From NCBI GenBank assembly GCA_031551695.1, contig JAVBNG010000005.1:1-41781 (forward strand): a DNA stretch of 41,781 nucleotides. The letters are read 5' to 3'. The notes beneath the pieces are model-generated. The model was not told the origin of the DNA. It searched no databases and saw only the letters and a program-made list of their open reading frames with translations. Origin of the DNA: JAAYCI01 sp031551695. Lineage in GTDB: Bacteria; Bacillota; Clostridia; Oscillospirales; Ruminococcaceae. Shown one piece after another: positions 30,806-38,900 of the stretch. The translations under genes were made by a program, and so were the position numbers. Numbering within the stretch: the first letter of the stretch is position 1; the number at the start of each line of letters is the position of its first letter.

Positions 30806-31681
30806 TTAGTCCAGCTGCACCACGCGGGCGCCGTGGGCCACAGGCCGCGTGACGTAGGCGGTGAAGCCGTTTTGCTCCAACTGTTTTGCGGCGGTTTGCG
30901 CGCCGCTCTCAGCGGTGAACACACCGAACACGGCGGCGCCGCTGCCGGTCATTACGGCGGTGGCGGCCCCTGCGGCGTGTAAAATGCGGCGCATGGCGGC
31001 GGCTGTTTCGCCGCCGCTTGTTTCTTCCAGCGCGTTTTGCATGTGGGGATACAGGGCGGCCAAATTGCCCGCATTGATGGCGGCGGCCCCGGCGGCGACG
31101 TCCGGGTGCACGGCGCCGCCCGTTTGGTCGTACAGTTCGAAGGCCGCAGGGGTGGACACGCCGCTTTGCGGCATGCCGATGGCAAAAAAGCAGGGGGGCA
31201 GGGTTTTCAGCGGCGTGATGATTTCGCCCACGCCCTCCACCCGGGCCGTGCCGCCCACAAGGGCAAAGGGCACGTCGGAGCCGACCGTGAGGCCGATTTC
31301 GCAAAGTTCTGTTAAAGACAGCCGCGCGCCGTAGAGTTCGTTCAGCGCCACCAGAACGGCGGCAGCGTCCGCGCTGCCGCCGCCCAGCCCCGCGCGGGTG
31401 GGCGTGGCTTTGTGCACCACGATGTCCGCCCCGGCCAAAAGGCCGGTCTCACGGAAAAAAGCTGCCGCCGCCTTCGTGGCGGTGTTTTTTTCGTTTGCCT
31501 TCACGCGGCTTTTGGGCAGGCGCAGGGAATAGCCCATGCTTTTCGACACCTCTACGCGTTCTGAAAGGCCAATGGCCTGCATCAGCATGTCCAGCAGATG
31601 GTAGCCGTTTTCGGCAATGCCGGTGATGTCGAGGGCAAGGTTCACTTTGGCGGGTGCTTCCACTATGGCGCGGATGGGCAT
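30806..31681 (-). CDS. ispE: 4-diphosphocytidyl-2-C-methyl-D-erythritol kinase
   Basis: Phosphorylates CDP-methylerythritol in the MEP pathway to isoprenoid precursors. It is 291 aa, a GHMP kinase: APAKVNLALDITG near the N-terminus (Lys12), the ATP loop GLGGGSADAAAVL (98-110), VGSDVPFALVGGTARVEG and the third motif MTGSGAAVFGVF near the C-terminus. ATG 31681 is chosen because GGAG (31690-31693) lies 8 bases upstream and it gives the standard MPIRAIVEAPAKVNL beginning; the longer frame to 31732 runs toward the repeat element. No other MEP gene is nearby. Confidence 0.95.
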   Translation of the reverse strand: MPIRAIVEAPAKVNLALDITGIAENGYHLLDMLMQAIGLSERVEVSKSMGYSLRLPKSRVKANEKNTATKAAAAFFRETGLLAGADIVVHKATPTRAGLGGGSADAAAVLVALNELYGARLSLTELCEIGLTVGSDVPFALVGGTARVEGVGEIITPLKTLPPCFFAIGMPQSGVSTPAAFELYDQTGGAVHPDVAAGAAAINAGNLAALYPHMQNALEETSGGETAAAMRRILHAAGAATAVMTGSGAAVFGVFTAESGAQTAAKQLEQNGFTAYVTRPVAHGARVVQLD

Positions 31682-31713
31682 GGGGTCAACTCCAAGCGGT
31701 GGCCGCGAAGTGT

Positions 31714-31872
31714 AGGTATACGCAACGGACATCAGCCGTGCATGCGTTCAACTGGTCAAAAATGAAACATTTTTGACGTTGAACTGGATACCTTCCGCGC
31801 CCGTCCACAAACAATGCGTCGCATTTGTTCGCCGCCGGGCTTGCGGCTGATGATATCCTTATGCGTATACCT
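31714..31872. repeat. Dispersed structured repeat, copy 2
   Basis: A 159-bp element with 11-bp inverted ends AGGTATACGCA (31714-31724) / TGCGTATACCT (31862-31872). It contains a strong hairpin (GTTCAAC and GTCAAAAATG, 31746-31764, pairing with 31768-31784). The core at 31789-31850 begins TACCTTCCGCGCC and ends with GCCGC-CGGGCTT-GCGGC and TGA, as in copy 1. The middle hairpin differs in sequence but keeps its pairing. Confidence 0.65.
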
Positions 31873-31889
31873 CCCCTCCACAGCAAACT

Positions 31890-33065
31890 CTAAAATTTTA
31901 ACAGCGAATTGCGCCGGATGGCAATGGCCTTGGCCGGGCACATCTCATGGCAGCAAAAACAGCGGATGCAGTTTTTTGGCCGGATGCGCGCCTTTTTGCC
32001 GCCGTTTGCCTGTTCCATGTCAATCACTTTTTCCGGGCAGATCTCGGCGCATTTGCCGCAGCCGATGCACGCGGCGCGCCGCACCACCGGGCGCGGCGCA
32101 ATGGCGTGCTCCAGCACAGGGCCAAGCTTTTTCAGCGGGCCGGGCAGCCAGTGCTCGGCCCCCACGGGGCCCTCGTAACTTTTGGGGTGCCGGAAGTTCA
32201 AAAGCAGGGCCCTGGCGGCTTCGTCACCAACCAGCAGGGTTTCGTCCAGGGTGGCAGGGCACAGGCCGTTTTCCATGGCGGCAGCAAGGTAGGGTACCCG
32301 CGCGGGCGGCATGCCGATATAGCGGCACACGGCAAGATCCATGGCGTAGGGGTCTTCGCTTGCCAGCAGAAGGCTTTCCGTGCGGGGCGTGCCGCCGGCC
32401 GGGCCGTCGCCCTCCATGGCGATGAGGCCGTCCATCAGGTGGATGTCTGCCTTCACGCACTCGCACAGATCCACCAGCATTTGGCCAAAGTTTTCCCGCG
32501 CGGGAAAACGCATGTGGAACTCGGCCTTTTGCATGCCCGGCACACAGCCGAACAAATTTTTCACCGCGCCGGAAATCCCGGTGAGCGCGTGGGTTTTCAG
32601 CTTGGGCAGGTTGATGATGACGTCGCTGTTCCGTGCGGGGTCGATCAGCGTAAAGCTGTGCACCAAGCGGCCGTTTGCCGCGCGGGCGCCGCTTTCGCAG
32701 GCGGTGTATAATGCCGTGCCCGTTTCGCGGCACACGGCGGCAAGGCCGCTGGTCTCATAAACGCCCTTGATAGCGGCGGGGGTGTAAGGGCCGCCGGGGG
32801 AATCGGCCACGGTAACGTTTTTTGCCCCCTGCTTTTGCACGGCTAAAATGACCGCGCGCAGCACGGCGGGGTGCGTGGTCACGGACCTTTCCGGCACGGC
32901 GCGCGTCAGCAAATTTGGCTTCAGCAGCACCGTTGTTTCGCCAGTAATGCGGCCGAAGGCGGGCAGGGCCGAAAGCAACTCGAACACGGCGGCGTTCACC
33001 GCCGCATTGTCCGTTTCACCGCCGAAGGCGGCCAGCCGCCGGGCATACACCTCAGAAGAGGCCAA
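31890..33065 (-). CDS. DUF362 protein with two 4Fe-4S ferredoxin motifs
   Basis: A 391-aa predicted cytoplasmic iron-sulfur protein. Residues about 40-300 form the DUF362 domain (VLLKPNLL, HPAVLRAVI, VADSPGG, VIINLPKLKTHALTGISGAVKNLFG, the conserved Lys/His/Thr cluster). The C-terminus carries two cubane-cluster motifs: C333, C336, C339, C343 and C366, C369, C372, C376. DUF362-ferredoxin fusions are widespread in anaerobes with an unproved redox role. Start TTG 33065 lies 7 bases after GGAAG. It is the last gene of the Lrp regulator-aminotransferase group, 30 bases after the aminotransferase. Confidence 0.9.
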   Translation of the reverse strand: MASSEVYARRLAAFGGETDNAAVNAAVFELLSALPAFGRITGETTVLLKPNLLTRAVPERSVTTHPAVLRAVILAVQKQGAKNVTVADSPGGPYTPAAIKGVYETSGLAAVCRETGTALYTACESGARAANGRLVHSFTLIDPARNSDVIINLPKLKTHALTGISGAVKNLFGCVPGMQKAEFHMRFPARENFGQMLVDLCECVKADIHLMDGLIAMEGDGPAGGTPRTESLLLASEDPYAMDLAVCRYIGMPPARVPYLAAAMENGLCPATLDETLLVGDEAARALLLNFRHPKSYEGPVGAEHWLPGPLKKLGPVLEHAIAPRPVVRRAACIGCGKCAEICPEKVIDMEQANGGKKARIRPKNCIRCFCCHEMCPAKAIAIRRNSLLKF

Positions 33066-33095
33066 GCCATCACTTCCTGTCGGTTTATTAGCGGG

Positions 33096-34268
33096 CTATT
33101 TGTGGTATTTCTCCAAAAACGCGGCGATGCGGTCCACCGCCTCGGATAAATGGTCCAGCGAATAGGCGTAGCTGATGCGCACGAAGCCTTCGCCGCAGTC
33201 GCCAAAGGCGGTGCCCGGCACCACGGCCACCTTGCTTTCGTACAGCAGCTTTTCGCAAAAATCCGCGCTGGAAAGGCCCGTGCGGCGGATGTCCGGGAAC
33301 ACGTAGAACGCGCCCTCCGGCTCGAAGCAGGGCAGGCCCAGCTCCGCAAAACGTTTCATCAAAAAGCGGCGGCGCATGTCGTACTCCGTGCGCATAGTCT
33401 CGATTTCGCCGTCGCCCTCGCGCAGGGCCGTGATGGCGGCGTACTGGCTGGTGGTGGGCGAGGACATAATGGCCGCCTGGTGGATGCGGGTCATGGCGTC
33501 GATGACCGGCGCGGGCCCCAGGGCGTAACCGAGGCGCCAGCCCGTCATGGCGTAGGCCTTGGAAAAGCCGCTGGCAATCACCGTCCGTTCATACATGCCG
33601 GGGAAGGTGGCGATGCTGACATGCTTTTCGCCGCCGTAGGTCAATTCGGCGTAAATCTCGTCGCTCAAAACGGTGATGTCCGTGCCGCGCAGCACCTCGC
33701 AAATGGGCTCGATGTCCTCTTTGCGCATCACGGCGCCGGTGGGGTTGCACGGGTAGGGGAAAATGAGCACCTTGGTGCGCGGGGTGATGGCCGCTTTCAA
33801 ATCCTCCGCCGTAAGGCGAAACTTGTTCTCATTTTTCAGCGGGATAGACACCGGCACGCCGCCGCACAGGGTGGTGAGCGGGTGGTAGCACACGAAGCTG
33901 GGTTCGGGAATCAGCACTTCATCCCCGGGGCCCACCAGCGCGCGCAGGCAGGCGTCGATGGCCTCGCTGCCGCCCACGGTGATGAGCATTTGGTCCTTCG
34001 GGCTGTAGGAGAGGCTGAATTTGCGCTCCATGTAGCGGCCCAGTTCTTCCCGCAGGGGCAAAAGGCCCGAGTTCGATGTATAAAACGTGTGCCCGCGCTC
34101 CAGGCTTTTGATGCCGGCCTCGCGGATGACCCACGGGGTCTTGAAATCCGGCTCGCCCACGCCGAGGGTGATGCAGTCCTTCATCTCGGCGGCAATGTCG
34201 AAATATTTTCGGATGCCGGACGGACGCATATTGGCGGCGCCCGGCGAAATGAGTTTTGTATAGTCCAT
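33096..34268 (-). CDS. PLP-dependent class I/II aminotransferase
   Basis: A 390-aa fold-type I aminotransferase. Visible cofactor residues: Asn175 in NPTG, Asp203 and Tyr206 in SDEIYAELTY, and the Schiff-base Lys237 in SGFSKAYAMTGWRLGY. Length and N-terminus (GVGEPDFKTPWVIREAGIKSL) fit the aspartate/aromatic/alanine aminotransferase subgroup (PatA-like). Its ATG overlaps the stop of the Lrp-type regulator by one base (TGATG), so the regulator probably controls it. The exact amino donor cannot be told from sequence. Confidence 0.92.
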   Translation of the reverse strand: MDYTKLISPGAANMRPSGIRKYFDIAAEMKDCITLGVGEPDFKTPWVIREAGIKSLERGHTFYTSNSGLLPLREELGRYMERKFSLSYSPKDQMLITVGGSEAIDACLRALVGPGDEVLIPEPSFVCYHPLTTLCGGVPVSIPLKNENKFRLTAEDLKAAITPRTKVLIFPYPCNPTGAVMRKEDIEPICEVLRGTDITVLSDEIYAELTYGGEKHVSIATFPGMYERTVIASGFSKAYAMTGWRLGYALGPAPVIDAMTRIHQAAIMSSPTTSQYAAITALREGDGEIETMRTEYDMRRRFLMKRFAELGLPCFEPEGAFYVFPDIRRTGLSSADFCEKLLYESKVAVVPGTAFGDCGEGFVRISYAYSLDHLSEAVDRIAAFLEKYHK

Positions 34269-34747
34269 CAGGACGTCGCACCTACCCTTTCATCTTTGTG
34301 GTCGAAGCTGTACATCGCCCCGTCCTTTTTGTATACTTTCAGCACAAAATGCGTGGCGGTGGAAAGCACGCCGTCCATGGGGGAAAGCCGCCGCGCCACA
34401 AACAGGGCCACTTCCTGGAAGCTGGTGCCCTTGATGGTGACAGTGAGGTCGTACCCGCCGCTCATCAGCGACACACCGTCTACCTCTTCCAGTTGGGCGA
34501 TGGTCTCGGCAATTTCGTCAAAGCCGATGGACTTCTTCGGCGACACGCGCACTTCGATCAGCGCCGTCACTTCACCGCCGCCCACGCGGTCCCAGTCGAT
34601 GAGGCTGCGGGTGCCGCGGATGATGCCGTTTTTCTTGTACTCGTCCATGCGTGCTGCCACGGCGTCGGGGGTCTCGTTAATGATTGCGGCAATTTCCTCC
34701 AGCGACAACCGCGCGTTCTGCTCGATGACTTTCAACAGCTTGTCCAT
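34268..34747 (-). CDS. Lrp/AsnC family transcriptional regulator
   Basis: A 159-aa feast/famine-type regulator. An N-terminal HTH (MDKLLKVIEQNARLSLEEIAAIINETPDAV, in two parts) is followed by a linker and the RAM ligand-binding domain (ALIEVRVSPKKSIGFDEIAETIAQL, SGGYDLTVTIKG). The ATG at 34747 is chosen since AAAGGA lies 9 bases upstream; an ATG at 34753 is only 3 bases away from it. It is translationally coupled to the aminotransferase gene. It probably senses an amino acid and controls its own operon; no promoter of its own is obvious, and the ackA terminator is just upstream. Confidence 0.9.
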   Translation of the reverse strand: MDKLLKVIEQNARLSLEEIAAIINETPDAVAARMDEYKKNGIIRGTRSLIDWDRVGGGEVTALIEVRVSPKKSIGFDEIAETIAQLEEVDGVSLMSGGYDLTVTIKGTSFQEVALFVARRLSPMDGVLSTATHFVLKVYKKDGAMYSFDHKDERVGATS

Positions 34748-34784
34748 GTCCATCGGTCCTTTCTTTAATGAAGTTTTACAAAAC

Positions 34785-34809
34785 CGCTCCGGCACATGTG
34801 CACGGAGCG
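34785..34809 (-). terminator. ackA terminator
   Basis: On the minus strand CGCTCCG / CGGAGCG encloses the palindrome GCACATGTGC and is followed by GTTTTGT, about 75 bases beyond the ackA stop and 37 bases before the Lrp-type gene. Confidence 0.7.
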
Positions 34810-34880
34810 GATGTAGGCCGGATGCCCGGCCGGGCTATTGCGGCGTGCGCCGCCGCTTATATGGCTGGAAAGCGCGGGCC

Positions 34881-36086
34881 TTACAGCGCCGCCACGATCT
34901 CGGCGGTGTCCTGTGCGATCATAAGCTCTTCGTTGGTGGCGATGACCAGCGTTTTCACCGTGGCGTTCGGCGCGGTGACGTCCAGCACGTCGGCGCAGTG
35001 CTGCTTGTTCACCTCATAGTCGATGTCCACGCCAAGGTAGGTGAGGCCGCCGGCCACGTCCGCGCGCAGCACGCCGGAGTTTTCGCCGATGCCGCCGGTG
35101 AACACGATGGCGTCCACGCCGTTCATGGCGGCGGTGTAGGCGCCAATGAATTTTTTGATTTGGTAGGCGAACATATCATGCACCAGCAGGGCGCGGTCAT
35201 TGCCTTCCACCTGGGCGGCCTGCTCGATGTCGCGGTTGTCGCTGGAGATGCCGGAAACGCCGAGGAAGCCGCTTTCTGTGTTCAGCAGCTTTGCAAGATT
35301 GTTGCCCGTGCGGCCGGTAAGCTCGGCAAGGTAGGTGGCCACGCTGGGGTCAAGGTCGCCGCAGCGGGTGCCCATCATCAGGCCGCCCAGCGGCGTAAGG
35401 CCCATGCTGGTGTCCACGCTTTGGCCGTGGTCCACGGCGGTGATGGAGGAGCCGTTGCCCAAATGGCAGGTGACGATCTTCAAATCGTGGATGTCCTTGC
35501 CGATGTATTCGGCGGCCTTCGCGCTCACATAGCGGTGGCTGGTGCCATGGAAGCCGTAGCGGCGCACGCCGTTTTCCTCATAAAATTTATAGGGAATGGC
35601 GAACATATAGGCGTAGGCGGGCATGGTTTGGTGGAAAGAGGTGTCGAACACGGCCACTTCGGGCACGCCTTCGCCGAACACTTTCTGCGCGCTGCGGATG
35701 CCCATCACCTGCGGGGGGTTATGCAGCGGCGCCAGGGGAGACAGCTCTTCCAGCGTGGCAATCACTTCGTCCGTTACAAGCACGCTGCCGGTGAACTTTT
35801 CGCCGCCGTGCACCACACGGTGGCCAATGGCGTCAATTTCGCTTTTGTCCTTCACCACGGCGCCGTCGCCCTTGGTCATGAAGTCCAGCATAATGGTGAA
35901 TGCTTCGGCGTGGGTGGGCAATTCCCCTTCTTTCGTGAAGCTTTTGTCGCCCACTTTATGCGTGACACAGCCGCCTTCGATGCCGATGCGCTCCGCAAGG
36001 CCCTTGCACAACATCTGTTTCGTGTCCATGTCTACCAGCTGGTACTTCAGCGACGAAGAACCGCTGTTGATAACAAGTACTTTCAT
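34881..36086 (-). CDS. ackA: Acetate kinase
   Basis: Converts acetyl phosphate and ADP to acetate and ATP, the last step of substrate-level phosphorylation in fermentation. The 401-aa length is normal. Signatures: MKVLVINSGSSSLKYQL at the start, GHRVVHGG, HNPP, VFDTSFHQTMP, RRYGFHGTSHRYVS, HLGNGSSITAV, GLMMGTRCGDLDP and the C-terminal FTGGIGENS. ATG 36086 follows AAGGAGGATATGA. pta is not adjacent. It is transcribed divergently from tmcAL, whose enzyme consumes acetate. Confidence 0.97.
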   Translation of the reverse strand: MKVLVINSGSSSLKYQLVDMDTKQMLCKGLAERIGIEGGCVTHKVGDKSFTKEGELPTHAEAFTIMLDFMTKGDGAVVKDKSEIDAIGHRVVHGGEKFTGSVLVTDEVIATLEELSPLAPLHNPPQVMGIRSAQKVFGEGVPEVAVFDTSFHQTMPAYAYMFAIPYKFYEENGVRRYGFHGTSHRYVSAKAAEYIGKDIHDLKIVTCHLGNGSSITAVDHGQSVDTSMGLTPLGGLMMGTRCGDLDPSVATYLAELTGRTGNNLAKLLNTESGFLGVSGISSDNRDIEQAAQVEGNDRALLVHDMFAYQIKKFIGAYTAAMNGVDAIVFTGGIGENSGVLRADVAGGLTYLGVDIDYEVNKQHCADVLDVTAPNATVKTLVIATNEELMIAQDTAEIVAAL

Positions 36087-36180
36087 TCATATCCTCCTTC
36101 AAACTGGGGCTTTCCGGCTTAGGGGTTTTACGGAAAGCCCTTGGCGGCGGCTTGTAATTTGTCCGCTAGGCGCCTACAAT

Positions 36181-36209
36181 ATTATAGTATGTAGTGCAAA
36201 GGTTTTCAA
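36181..36209 (-). promoter_or_regulatory. ackA promoter
   Basis: On the minus strand TTGAAA (36204-36209), 17 bp, TATAAT (36181-36186), about 95 bases before the start codon. A plus-strand promoter for tmcAL in the same gap is less clear. Confidence 0.7.
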
Positions 36210-36271
36210 GCTAATTCTTACCTTTATAGTGAAATTTTCGGTATTTTGTAGTTTTTGCAAGGAGAAACGCC

Positions 36272-37636
36272 ATGAAAACGGCAGGGATCGTCGCCGAATA
36301 CAACCCGTTCCACAACGGCCACGCCTATATGGCAAACGCCCTGCGCAAAGCGGGGTTTGAGGCCGTGGTGTGTGTGATGAGCGGCGCCTTTGTGCAGCGG
36401 GGCGAAGCCGCGCTGTTGCCCACAAACGTGCGCGCGGCGGCGGCGCTGGCGGGCGGGGTGGATTTGGTTTTGCGGCTGCCCGTGCCGTGGGCGGCGGCCA
36501 GCGCCGAGCCCTTTGCCATGGGCGGCGTTTCGGCGCTGGCGGGCCTTGGCTGTGTGGACGCCATATGTTTTGGCGCGGAAACGCCGGATGTGGCGCGGCT
36601 GGCCGAAGTGGCCGCCGTGTTTGAAGCTGAGGCGTTTAAGCAGGCGCTGCAAACGCGGCTGGCCACAGGGCAAAGCTTTGCGGCGGCGCGGGCGGCGGCG
36701 GCGGAGGCGGTGCTGCCGGGGGCGGGCGCCCTGCTGGCCAGCCCCAACAATATTTTGGGCGTGGAATACTGCAAGGCGCTGGCGGCTTTGCGCACGCGTG
36801 AAGGCGCTGTGGAGAAGGGCGGGGCCGGCAATCCGGCACCGGAAGAAGCCGGAGGGGACGCCGGCTATGGCGGTGTGGCCTTGCCGCGGGCCTTTGCCCT
36901 GCGGCGCGTGGGCGCCGTCCACGACGGCCCGCCGGAAAAGGGCGCGCCGTCGGCCGGGTGGCTGCGGGGGCGTGTTTTTGGCGCGCGGGGTGTCTTCGAT
37001 ACACAAATTGCCCTCGGCCCGCACGGTGTTTCCAGTGTGCAGGGCAGCATGGAGGTATTGGCCGGCTATGTGCCCGACGCGTGCCTGGCCTTGTATCGGC
37101 AGGCGGCAGCGGATGGCCGCGTGTTGAGCCAAGCGCGCTACGGGCTTGCCATGATGGCCCGCCTGCGGGGCAAAACGGCGGCGGACTTTGCAAAATACCC
37201 GGACGCCGCAGGCGGCCTTGCCGCGCGTATGGCCGCGGCGGCAAACGAGGCCGTGGCGCTGGAGGACGTGTACACCCTGGCGAAAACGAAACGCTTTGCC
37301 CACGCGCGCATCCGCCGCCTTGCGCTGGCGGCGGCTCTGGGGTTGCCGCCGGACGTGCCCGCCCACACGCCGTTTTTGCAGGTGCTGGCGGCGAACGAAA
37401 CGGGCAAGCGGCTGCTGGCAAAGACCAAGCAGGCGCGGGAAAGCGGCGGAGGCGGAGGCGCTGAAACGGCAGGCCCGCTGCCGCCTGTTGGCACCAGTTT
37501 GGCCAAGCTGATGAAAACATCGCCTCAAGCGGCCCTTGTGGGCGTGGCGGAGGCGGCCGCCGAGGATTTCTATGCCTTGTGCATGGAGACGCCGTGGCCC
37601 GGCGGCGGCGTTTTTACTGCGGCGGCGCGCATATAA
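36272..37636 (+). CDS. tmcAL: tRNA(Met) cytidine acetate ligase TmcAL
   Basis: Uses acetate and ATP to form N4-acetylcytidine at the wobble base of elongator tRNA-Met. The 454-aa protein has the nucleotidyltransferase start GIVAEYNPFHNGH (5-17, with the HxGH motif at 14-17), then VCVMSGAFVQRGEAALL, DLVLRLPVP..AS, and SPNNILGVEYCKAL. The C-terminal half is helical and, here, unusually rich in Ala and Gly with an extra Gly run near residue 391. It is longer than the 400-415 aa usual for the family. ATG 36272 follows AAGGAG. It is divergent from ackA, a link that fits its acetate substrate. Confidence 0.92.
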   Translation: MKTAGIVAEYNPFHNGHAYMANALRKAGFEAVVCVMSGAFVQRGEAALLPTNVRAAAALAGGVDLVLRLPVPWAAASAEPFAMGGVSALAGLGCVDAICFGAETPDVARLAEVAAVFEAEAFKQALQTRLATGQSFAAARAAAAEAVLPGAGALLASPNNILGVEYCKALAALRTREGAVEKGGAGNPAPEEAGGDAGYGGVALPRAFALRRVGAVHDGPPEKGAPSAGWLRGRVFGARGVFDTQIALGPHGVSSVQGSMEVLAGYVPDACLALYRQAAADGRVLSQARYGLAMMARLRGKTAADFAKYPDAAGGLAARMAAAANEAVALEDVYTLAKTKRFAHARIRRLALAAALGLPPDVPAHTPFLQVLAANETGKRLLAKTKQARESGGGGGAETAGPLPPVGTSLAKLMKTSPQAALVGVAEAAAEDFYALCMETPWPGGGVFTAAARI

Positions 37637-37645
37637 GGCGGCGGC

Positions 37646-37674
37646 TTGCACATCTACATCCAAAAGGGTATAAT
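37646..37674 (+). promoter_or_regulatory. Promoter of the tsaE-tsaB-upp-AT-hook operon
   Basis: TTGCAC (37646-37651), 17 bp, TATAAT (37669-37674). It sits in the 123-base gap after tmcAL, about 80 bases before tsaE. Confidence 0.75.
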
Positions 37675-37759
37675 AACACCGGGTATTGCCCGAAAGTTGC
37701 TTGTTACTGCGGCGCAGGCGCGCAGCGCAAAGCGTTCCACGCGAAGGAGGTGGCCGGGT

Positions 37760-38185
37760 TTGCATGTCACTTCCACCCCGCGGGAAACCGAGGCGCTGGG
37801 CGAAAAAACGGCCGCCGCCGTTCGGGGCGGCACGGTAATTGCGCTGCAAGGCGGCCTTGGCGCCGGCAAAACCACCTTTTGCCGCGGCTTGGCACGGGGC
37901 CTTGGCTGCACGGACGAAGTGTCCAGCCCCACCTACGCCATTGTGAACCTGTACCGCGGTCGGGTGCCTTTGGCCCACATGGACGCCTGGCGCATCACCT
38001 CGGCGGACGATTTGGAAGCCGCCGGATATTACGATTTTTTGGACCAGGGGGCCGTGGTGGCCATAGAGTGGAGCGAAAAAGTGGCGGCCTTCCTGCCGCC
38101 AAACCATGTGACTGTCGCCATTGTGGACATGGAGGGCGGCAAACGCGGCATCACCATTACCGGCCTGGAGGGAGCGGGGCTTTGA
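37760..38185 (+). CDS. tsaE: tRNA threonylcarbamoyladenosine ATPase TsaE
   Basis: ATPase of the TsaBDE complex that makes t6A37 in ANN-decoding tRNAs. It is 141 aa. The start is TTG 37760, 9 bases after the strong site GAAGGAGG; longer in-frame starts upstream lack one. Walker A is GGLGAGKTT (31-39), followed by the family's VSSPTYAIVNLY and HMDAWRI and the YDFLDQGAVVAIEWSEK region. The stop overlaps tsaB by 4 bases (TTGA). Confidence 0.93.
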   Translation: MHVTSTPRETEALGEKTAAAVRGGTVIALQGGLGAGKTTFCRGLARGLGCTDEVSSPTYAIVNLYRGRVPLAHMDAWRITSADDLEAAGYYDFLDQGAVVAIEWSEKVAAFLPPNHVTVAIVDMEGGKRGITITGLEGAGL

Positions 38186-38889
38186 GCACGATTTTTGCGC
38201 TGGACGCAAGCGGGCGCACCGCGGGCGTGTGCGTGCGGCAAAACGGCAAGGTGCTGTTTTGCAAAACGCTGGCCGAAGGGCTGACCCATTCTGAAACCTT
38301 GCTGCCCTTGGCAAAAGCGGCCTTCGCCGCCACGGGGCTTACCCCATGCGATGTAGACGCTTTCGCCGTTACGGCGGGGCCGGGCAGTTTTACCGGCTTG
38401 CGCATTGGTATGGCGCTGGCAAAGGGGCTGGCATTGCCGGGCAACGTGCCGCTTGCGCCGGTGTCCACCCTGCGGGCCGTGGCACTGGCCTCGGGCGAGG
38501 CGGGCGTGGTTGTGCCCGCGCTGGACGCGCGCCGCAATGAAGTGTACTGCATGGCGCTGAACACGGCCACGGGCCGGGTGCTGCTGCCCGAAACGGCGGG
38601 CCCGCCCACAGTGCTGGCGGGGGTGCTCGATGATGCGCCTGAATCCGTTTTTTTTGTTGGTGACGGCGCGCAAATATGTTATAATACCCTGAAACGCGGT
38701 TCCGTTTCGTCCATAGCGGGTGCGGCGCTGCACATTGCGGCGGGCGCGGCCGAAATTGGCGAGGAGATGTTAGCTGCGGGCACATGCGTTCCGGCAAACG
38801 AGGCGGCCATCCGTTATCTGCGCCTGTCCCAGGCGGAGCGCGAACGCGCCGCGAAGCTTGCGGCGAATGAAGCGGCAAACCACACATGA
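38182..38889 (+). CDS. tsaB: tRNA threonylcarbamoyladenosine protein TsaB
   Basis: Scaffold partner of TsaD and TsaE in t6A synthesis, 235 aa, of the ASKHA fold. Landmarks: STIFALDASGRTAGVCV at the N-terminus, LTHSETLLPL, and the hallmark VTAGPGSFTGLRIGMALAKGL, then VVPALDARRNEVYC. The start is TTG 38182 inside the tsaE stop, with GGAGGGA about 8 bases upstream. TsaD and RimI, often next in line, are absent; upp follows 11 bases later. Confidence 0.94.
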   Translation: MSTIFALDASGRTAGVCVRQNGKVLFCKTLAEGLTHSETLLPLAKAAFAATGLTPCDVDAFAVTAGPGSFTGLRIGMALAKGLALPGNVPLAPVSTLRAVALASGEAGVVVPALDARRNEVYCMALNTATGRVLLPETAGPPTVLAGVLDDAPESVFFVGDGAQICYNTLKRGSVSSIAGAALHIAAGAAEIGEEMLAAGTCVPANEAAIRYLRLSQAERERAAKLAANEAANHT

Positions 38890-38900
38890 GGGAGGCACCC

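Noticed and set aside
33150..36122. Plus-strand frame of 990 codons
   Set aside because: It runs antisense to the aminotransferase, Lrp-type and ackA genes, all of which have clear family motifs. His/Ala/Gly-rich composition marks it as a shadow.
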